64,000 nt of DNA, from the NCBI GenBank assembly GCA_935421135.1, contig OW285192.1, positions 12,975,501 to 13,039,500 on the forward strand, written 5' to 3'. Below the pieces are notes generated by a model, which was given only the letters and a program-made list of their open reading frames with translations, was not told the DNA's origin and did no database searches. Source of the DNA: Bugulina stolonifera. Its lineage: Eukaryota; Bryozoa; Gymnolaemata; Cheilostomatida; Bugulidae. The translations under genes were made by a program, and so were the position numbers. Below, piece after piece: positions 56,083-64,000 of the stretch. How positions within the stretch are numbered: position 1 is the first letter of the stretch; every line of letters starts with the position of its first letter.

Positions 56083-56715
56083 TATAGACAAGAAAGACAC
56101 TGTAAATAATACGCCACATAATATACCTTTGAGCATGAATGTGTTGGTAAAGGCCTGGGAATAGATTACTATGTACTTGTACATGTATTTTGCAAAGTAT
56201 TTAGATAGCAGAAATTTCTACCAGTGAAACATCCAGTTTACATATAATATTATCACAGGCTGAGAGGAAGCATGCAATAAGAAAAGTGTTTACTTTTTGT
56301 AAAGACTAATAAGCAACCTTAAAATATTTGTTAACAACATATTTATGTATACAATGCCAAATACTAGACCCTTTGGTAATGCAACATAAAAATTCCAATA
56401 GCCAAAAAGCTTATTACATTTACTTGTGTTGTAGATGTGGTCTTTTAGAATAGAGTCCCGTGCTTTCAAATATTGAATTATTATTTTATACTCTACTAGA
56501 GTATATCTGAAAGTTGAAAGCATACATGTTGGCTTATCACTATACAATCTATTACGAAACTCCTACCCTTACCCCTATACCATAGCATACAATAATTAGT
56601 TTCAAAGTATTTAGTCATAGATTATCTGTACGCTTTTCCAACTATGATTATTGTAAAAAGTTCTAATAAATTCATTATATAGTGATGCCATCTGTGGGTT
56701 ATAGTAGCAGTCTCA

Positions 56716-56815
56716 ATTATAAGCTAACGGGCTACACACTCTATACCTGGGTAGACTATACTCACAATTATAAGCTTACGGGCTACACACTCTATACCTG
56801 GGTAGAATATACTCA
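56716..56815. repeat. ~51-bp duplication
   Basis: Two tandem copies of ATTATAAGCTWACGGGCTAC... CCTGGGTAGAATATACTCAC, nearly identical. Confidence 0.88.
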
Positions 56816-57565
56816 CAAGCACTCTTTGCTAATAATTATTAATCCAGTTTCTAGTCAACGGAATTAGTAGAATTATTATACATTGATAGTAAAATGTAGA
56901 CAAACAGGCAGTAATAACATAGCCCACTGGCAGCACAGGCAAAGTGTTGTATAAAGTGATGTAAGAATAACTAACTGTTATATGTAAAGAATAGAATATA
57001 TTGGTCACATATTACTAGTATTACGGTTGTCATTGATCACTGATCCATTGTTTTCTGGCAATCTTCAGTTTTGTGTGTAGTTATAACTTCAAACAATATA
57101 TACAAAGGGAAATCTCTGGGTGCTCATTGCACCTAAAAGCGGTTAAATAGCCAATCATTTGATAAAAAGTTATCTGCAAGTGTATACGTTTTAAGTAAAA
57201 CCTGTTTGAAAGCATTCAAAACCAACTTTATCAATAAAAACAAAGCTCAAATCAGTGTTTTTAATTATGTGTTATGCCATTATTTTCTATTGTTTGTCTG
57301 TCCGGGTGACCACTGAGCTCTTCTCTAATCACGGTAGATCATTGGTCTAGGTATCTCATTATACACATGGGCCTAATCTAGTATCAATAATGTCTGGATC
57401 ATTGCATAGGAATATATCTTGGCCAATTAAAACCCTTTATCAATGCGAACAATACTTCAGAATCTGTATAGTATGAGCAGTTAGGTATTACGTACTGTAT
57501 AATGTTACTTACCAGTTTCAACACATTTAAGTATTTTGGTCTATTTCATTTAAACCCAAACTAAT

Positions 57566-57830
57566 CTTAGTAGCACTTGTACTTGATATACATGTGTTGG
57601 TGTGCTAATCCTAGCAGCACCTGTACTTGATATACATGTGTTGGTGTGCTAATCCTAGCAGCACTTGTACTTGATATACATGTGTTGGTGTGCTAATCTT
57701 AGCAGCACTTGTACTTGATATACATGTGTTGGTGTACTAATCCTAGCAGCGCCTGTACTTGATATACATGTGTTGGTGTGCTAATCTTAGCAGCACTTGT
57801 ACTTGATATACATGTGTTGGTGTACTAACC
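57566..57830. repeat. ~42-bp minisatellite
   Basis: Six tandem copies of a unit containing CTTGATATACATGTGTTGGT and GCTAATCCTAGCAGCAC. Copies differ at few positions. No coding signal. Confidence 0.93.
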
Positions 57831-58966
57831 TCGTTCATGCATATTTATCCATCTTCAACTAAATGCATTTACTTTTACTTATTTGTTACGTATTTAAAAT
57901 TGCACTTAATTATTGTTTTAAAATATCTAAGGTAGTTATTTAGCCTTGGTTGGATATTTAAGCTATCCTTTTTTGCTTTAGTGAAGTCACTGTATGTATC
58001 TATAATTAATACACCCTTAGAACAGAAATCTAGTAGTAAGTGTAAGCCGGAACTTCCCAACTGTCATTCAAATTAAAAATGATCACATCTAAGTAACACT
58101 AGCAAAAGTTATCGATTTATGAAAAAAAACAGTTGAAAGTGTGAACTGTTAGAATTTTTAGCAATTACAATACATCTTTAGATAGGAATTAAATTTACTT
58201 TGCAGATTATTGAATTTAATTGATTAACTTCCACATATTATGGAATCTCTAAAGGGTTGATGCAATCAAAAGACAATAGAGTTATGTAACTAACTTAGTT
58301 CAAATGAAGATATGATTAGAAATGATATAGACAAGAGATGTAATAACTACATTAACAATAAACCAACAGGATGAAACACAATCCAGTGCCATGAAGTATC
58401 ATGGTTAGCCTGGGTACCAAGCATCCTAAAAGTCTAGCAAGCTAATGGCCTTGGCCTAGAACCTAAAGCTGTAATTTGGTATAATTTAAGAAAGGAGCAT
58501 AAATTGGTTCGATGAACAGCTGTGTAAGAGTTTGAATTCACAGTAACCCCACATTTCTACCAAGTACACAGTTCTGTGCATGCAGTATGTATGATTCATC
58601 TGCGTTACAAACAGACAGTGCATAAAAACAGGAGGACTGATTGTACTAATTGTACTTATTCATGTAGCATAATATCACAACAAGGTCAAGTTTCAACAAC
58701 CTGCTAGCTGTGAAAACACTGGATGATGCTCAGAATTCATAGAGTTACTGTAAAAATGTCTACCAGTGTAATCATAGCAAGGATATTCAGCTGTAATATT
58801 TGATATAACTTAGCTAAGAGATTAATAAATAAGAGATAAATCTGATAAGTCAACTCTGTTCATGCATTTATTAACATTATCAAAACAGTTAATAATTATA
58901 ACATGAATGGGTCCAACAATTTATATAATTATATTGATGAACCTAGTTAGAGATATTTTAATAGAC

Positions 58967-61900
58967 TTAGGACCTTTTTAGTCTGTTAGTATATTTAAGG
59001 CAGTCAGCTGATATGCGATACTCTTGCCTTGCAGTATTACAAACTCTCTGAGTATATGTAGCAGCGTAGGCCTTGGACATTCCAAGATAATGAAGAAGGG
59101 CAACTCCCCATTTCCCCAATATGTCCCTGGAACAAAAACATGGAGTAAATAATGCCAAGGTTACTGGATACATGGTAAATATCTGCAGATAAAGCAGAGT
59201 TGGATTTATTTAATAAACGCCAGAATAGTACAAGGTAGTGTCTTACTATATTTGTGTAGCCCTGTAGGTAAAATTAATAGTCCTAGAAATATAGCAAGAT
59301 GCAACATTGACTACTAAGTACAATGTATGCTAACCTAACTTTATTGGATAGTTTTTCTCTTTCCCTTGTATAATGCCTGGTTAATGGATCATCAAGCGAC
59401 CAACTTCGAGACTCTATCTTTGACCTCTTTGAGAAATTCTCCAACAACCTCATGATGATGGCCTGATGTCTCATTTTACTACAAGGAATAGACAACTACG
59501 AAAAAAGCTTAGAAATAATGATTACACATATAAAAAATGTCCAAACCAGTTTATAACTTATAAGGTCTTCAAAACCTAAATTCCAGACATGGATAACTTG
59601 GTAAAAATTTTCTGAGCCATTTTTGGCACAGGTGTTGTGAACACACTGGCCTGGGTCAAACAAGAAACCTGCAAGAAACTTGGATATACAGTAGTGAGCT
59701 GACCGATAGCCCTTCCAGCTTAAGTTTTGGAAATTTTACTTATGCCCATATCCAAGAGGTAGTGAAGGCATTATTAGGGATCAGGCATAAATCATTAGAC
59801 AAGTGGTTAGTAAGATGTGGTAATACAAAGTAAGGTGTGGCAAACTGGGAGAGAGAGAGGACATAGCAATACTTACTCAAACAGATTAGATTTACTGGAT
59901 CCCCGATTCTTACGTCTCATCAGTGTGAATGTAGCTCTGCTGATACTCAGCTTGGGCGCATCCTGAGGCTGTGTGAGATTGGTCAATCCCTGAAGAGGTT
60001 GCAACCTCAAAGAAGAACTTCTCTCCATTGAAACTCTAGCAGACGAGTTCCGTGCACTCTGGGGTGAGAGAGAGGACCGTTTCTGGACTCGGGGTGCTAG
60101 CAAATGAGACCCCTTTCTCATGGAAACGGGGTGTTTCTTAAGAGTGCTTTGATTTGAAACATTGGATGAATGAGGTGGAATCAGAGACCTCTTATGCTTT
60201 GTAGCAGTCTGTGAGCTCAGCTACAAACCATGCACATAGCTTGTAAGAAGAAGTAAATAAATGTATAAATACGTGTAAAATTTTTTCTGTAAAACAGTTT
60301 CAAATCTAATGTATTATGTAATTCAACAGGACGTGCAAAAATGTAATTCTTACCCGAGAACTGTGTCTCCGCTGAGAAGTGCTAGTTCGCCTAAAATGAT
60401 ACAAAATAGTATGAATTTAACTGTTATACATACTGCATACCCCAATATTTTAGTAACAAGTAAGATAGTGAGTATACATCATGTAGTCTTTTTCAACAGC
60501 ATAAAGATATCTGCAAACAGTCTTTTTATCATTGTAAATTTTAATATAATATAACACAGGGGTTGTCGAATAAAGGGTAAAGCGGGTGGAAAGTATCATA
60601 TTATAAATATAGAAACTAAAGGCATGCATTAACCCAATCATGTGTATACACAGGTGTAACTGACTGACTGACTGACTGACTGACTGACTGACTGACTGAC
60701 TGACTGACTGACTGACTGACTGACTGACTGACTGACTGACTGACTGACTGACTGACTGACTGACTGACTGACTGACTGAGACTGACTGACTGACTGAGAC
60801 TGACTGACTGACTGAGACTGACTGGCTGAGACTGACTGACTGAGACTGACTGACTGAGACTGACTGACTGAGACTGACTGACTGAGACTGACTGACTGAC
60901 TGAGACTGACTGGCTGAGACTGACTGACTGAGACTGACTGACTGAGACTGACTGACTGAGACTGACTGACTGAGACTGACTGACTGACTGAGACTGACTG
61001 AGACTGACTGTTAAAAATAATAAAATATGTACATGTATATAAATTCAGTATACAATATAAAAAACTAGACAAGTACAAACTTACACGCTGGTGTTGTTAG
61101 ATGGTGAAAGGCCTCTTGACTGTCTCCTTTCAATCTGAAACATAAGATACTCCATTAAGACATACCGGTATTTACAAGTAGTTTTATAAAACATATCTTC
61201 CTAGATACATAATATATGCTCGGAATATGTAGCAGTACAGACAGACTTCTTGTGCACTTTGCATGAGAGACATACTGGGATGTTACTGTTAGCCTTGTGC
61301 AATTCTCATTGTCTTTAAAAGCTTCAGATCTCTGGTTCAGTATAATTATTACTTCATGCGCCGTTGCAAAAATTCTATTAAGACTATCTCTATCAAACAG
61401 TAGAACAGTACACTCGATGCAGATTAAGCATATCACACATGATTGTACATGTACATGTGTACACGATATATTATTTCTAACTATAAAAGTAATTTAGTAA
61501 TTTCTGGCATACCTGCTGGGAGAGCTGTAGGTCTTTCTTTGGTCTGCTAGCATTCTAGACAAAAATTATGGGAGCCACATGATGATAGAACATCAACTAT
61601 AACTATAATTATAATGATAGTGCAACAATCATGACTAATAGTAAGTTGACCCTCAACTTTAGGGCAATAAAAGAGTGAACCTAGCCATATAACCATTCTA
61701 GTACAGTGACCCTACCCAAGCTGTATAATAATAGAACAGCAACCATAACCATCTATCCATAGTACAGTTACTCTAGGATAAAATGGTATAAGCCAGAAAG
61801 CTAGAGAATTTTTATTGTGTAGCAACAGTACACATGGTAAGTTAGTGACTACAAATATTTCAAGTTACACTTAAGTGAAGACTTTGACAAAAGCGGTTAG

Positions 61901-63005
61901 CAAAGCAAAACCCTTTTGGTGGTAAGATGGTAGCTTTATATGATGTGAAAATAGCAATAAACTAAAAAGCAATCACATAAACAGAAGTATGGGTTAAAAG
62001 AAGTTGGCAAGGCACGGGGAGTAACTCAAGTACTTACGAGCTCGCTATTCTCTAAGTTATAAAGTAGGATTTCAGGAGAGACAGTACCATAGTCTAAAGG
62101 TTTCTTGATATAGTAGTCCAGCATATCCGGTGCGAGTGAGTCACGATGCCAAGGATCAGTCGACTGCCGTCTGCTCTACAAACCATTGTCTTCAAAAATG
62201 TGTTTTATACATCAAGATCAAGCTTGTACATTTAATCTGTCAATGTAAAGAATTTGTCCACTATAAAGTGATTCATGGGCAGCTATAAGCAATATTGATA
62301 ATGTGAAGCTGCTTTCTCTCAATTTTAAACTGAGAGAAGACAATTTCACATGACAATCAACAGCTAACAGAGCTCTATTGCAATACTATGTATGATAATG
62401 ACATACTAAGGGCATCTTACCATGTGCCTGGTATGGTTGGAATTCAGTGTCATAACCTGGGCTCCTTCTGGTATTTCCTGACTAATGGGGTCATGCTTGT
62501 AAGTAAGAAGGTTGGGCCTATGATCTCTTGAGGCCAGGCTACAGTACCCATTAACTTGTTTGAGTGAACCCTGCAAGTATGCACATTAAGATTGCAAAAT
62601 ACATTTTAGTCGTCGTGAAGAGCAAAAAGAGAAGGCAACTTTAGGACAAAAAGGTTACAACATCCTAACTCTTAAGAATTATTAGCTTACACGATCCATC
62701 GTACTGATCAATTTCCTAAACAACACTGCATAACACAGTATATTATAATTTTAAATACCACATTTAGTTATTAATCAATCATTTCAGATTGTGTCGATGG
62801 TTACACAGCCATATTGAAATGATTGAACCCAATTACTATTTGAAAGTCTTACATATTTAGTTCTTAGTTCATCTTGATCATTAAAGACAAAACTTTTGTG
62901 TTGTGGATTACACTCTAAAGTTATCACCAACTTCTTCTTGTCACATGTAAAGCATAACTCCCACTTAAGACCAGTGAGAACTTTAACAGAGATGTTCTCA
63001 TTGAG
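58967..63005 (-). CDS. Unknown Ser/Arg-rich protein, 3' part (nine exons, 5' end outside window)
   Basis: Nine exons with GT-AG borders and matching phases: 62853-63005, 62421-62570, 62038-62175, 61513-61554, 61085-61134, 60354-60390, 59877-60220, 59335-59478 and 58967-59126, giving 405 residues in the window. The first exon opens in phase 0 after a good acceptor, so the gene continues to the right or off the edge. The upstream part is globular (KVLTGLKWELCFTCDKKKLV; LAPDMLDYYIKKPLDYGTVS). The middle is a low-complexity Ser/Arg/Gln region with phosphorylation-like RRxS sites. The end (GKWGVALLHYLGMSKAYAAT) is helical. I recognise no family. Consistent phasing over nine exons makes it a genuine gene. 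Confidence 0.78.
60659..61011. repeat. (CTGA)n microsatellite with CTGAGA variants
   Basis: About 120 bp of pure CTGA tetramers followed by about 230 bp of mixed CTGACTGAGA units, in an intron of the unknown minus-strand gene. It makes a spurious Ser-Gln-rich frame on minus. Confidence 0.97.
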
Positions 63006-63109
63006 CTGAAATTATATTTCCAGTTCATTGGTGTCTTGAGAAAATAATTCTAACAGAGCAATGGAGAGATAATTCAGTGTTGATACTTGATATAGAATAG
63101 CGCAGAAAT

Positions 63110-64000
63110 TATTCTTTTAGAAAAGCAACACAGAGGAAAGATAATTTTAGTACGATGACATAAATAGAATGTAACTCTAGTATAGTAACATAGAGAGAAG
63201 CTGACTTTAGTATAATAACACAAAGAGAGGGTCCCTTTAGTATAGTAACATAGAGAGAAAACAACTTTAGTATAGTAACATAGAGAGGAGATAACTTTGG
63301 TATAGTAGCATAATGAGAAGGTAACTTTAGTATAATTAATAGTAACTTAATGAGAAGATAACTTTGGTATAGTAACACAGAGAGAAGATAACCTTAGTAT
63401 AGTAACAGAGAGAAGATAACTTTAGTATAGTAACATAGAGAGAAGATAACTTTGGTATAGTAGCATAATGAGAAGATAACATTAGTATAGTAACATAGAG
63501 AGAAGATAGCTTTGGTATAGTAACATATGAGAAGATCACTTTAGTATAGTAACACAGAGAGAAGATAACTTTGGTATCGTAACATAGAGAGATGATAACT
63601 TTAGTATAGTAACATAGAGAGAAGATGACTTTGGTATAGTAACATATGAGAAGACAACTTTAGTATAGTAACACATAGAGAAGACAACTTTGGTACAGTA
63701 ACATATGAGAAGATAACTTTAGTATAGTAACACAGAGAGAAGACAACTTTGGTATAGTAACATAGAGAGATGATAACTTTAGTATAGTAACATAGAGAGA
63801 AGATAGCTTTGGTATAGTAACATATGAGAAGATAACTTTAGTATAGTAACACAGAGAGAAGATAACTTTGGTATAACAACATAGAGAGATGATAACTTTA
63901 GTATAGTAACATAGAGAGAAGATAACTTTAGTATAGTAACATAGAGAGAAGATAACTTTACTATAGCAACATAGAGAGCAGATAACTTCGGTACAGTAAC
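63110..64000. repeat. ~30-bp minisatellite reaching the window edge
   Basis: About thirty copies of GAGAAGATAACTTTAGTATA+GTAACATAGA, with two alternating variants (TTTAGT/TTTGGT; CATAGAGA/CATATGA) that suggest a ~60-bp higher-order period in the right half. It extends past the window. The unit core GAGAAGATAACTTT resembles the dispersed GAGARGACAACTTCC motif. Confidence 0.93.

Larger units (their letters stand above)
56083..58966. other. intergenic region upstream of Kv gene
   Basis: Should contain the Kv promoter, as it lies between the Kv start and the 3' end of the next minus-strand gene. Apart from the two tandem repeats listed separately I see AT-rich unique sequence with no convincing exon. 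Confidence 0.5.

Noticed and set aside
60638..61078. Ser-Gln-Ser-Val-rich minus-strand frame
   Set aside because: It is the CTGA microsatellite in an intron.

Overview
This window is nuclear DNA of an invertebrate animal. It has many short exons joined by GT-AG introns, C2H2 zinc-finger, WAP, Kv-channel and Golgi sulfotransferase genes, AT-rich introns full of TACATGTA-type simple repeats, many minisatellites, and several classes of animal transposon. The sequence alone does not settle the phylum. I reconstructed host genes exon by exon by requiring splice sites and reading phases to agree across every junction.

Host genes, left to right: (1) a minus-strand zinc-finger gene of 12 exons (75-6969, about 643 aa, about 12 fingers). 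(2) A plus-strand secreted protein of 13 exons (9734-22495, about 983 aa): signal peptide, four repeated WAP cassettes on Pro/Thr linkers, six copies of another Cys module, and a C-terminal chitin-binding-like domain. (3) A minus-strand single-pass membrane protein (23316-27149, partly resolved). (4) A plus-strand type II membrane sulfotransferase (28276-51809, about 423 aa) whose first intron is very long because transposons landed in it and one exon region was triplicated. (5) A minus-strand voltage-gated potassium channel (52267-56082, about 535 aa). (6) The 3' part of a minus-strand Ser/Arg-rich gene of unknown function (58967-63005, continuing off the right edge).

The most notable element is a Polinton/Maverick (adintovirus-like virus-transposon) at 30157-43033, inside intron 1 of the sulfotransferase gene. 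It has a perfect 6-bp target duplication (TATATG) and 560-675 bp terminal inverted repeats. It carries a packaging ATPase, a DDE integrase with chromodomain, minor and major capsid proteins, a pVI-like protein, an adenain-type protease and several small proteins. No protein-primed DNA polymerase B gene is present. Where one might fit there is instead a roughly 780-bp giant palindrome made of a 31-bp tandem repeat. The integrase gene is split near its start by a nested 2.3-kb element with its own terminal inverted repeats, so this copy cannot make integrase as it stands.

Other mobile DNA: a hAT-type MITE with a perfect 8-bp duplication (12233-12933), three solo LTRs of one retrotransposon family (two direct, one inverted) among the triplicated sulfotransferase exon copies, and small perfect hairpins. 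These hairpins and many scattered sites share an AGTTGTCCTCTCC / GGAGAGGACAACT motif.
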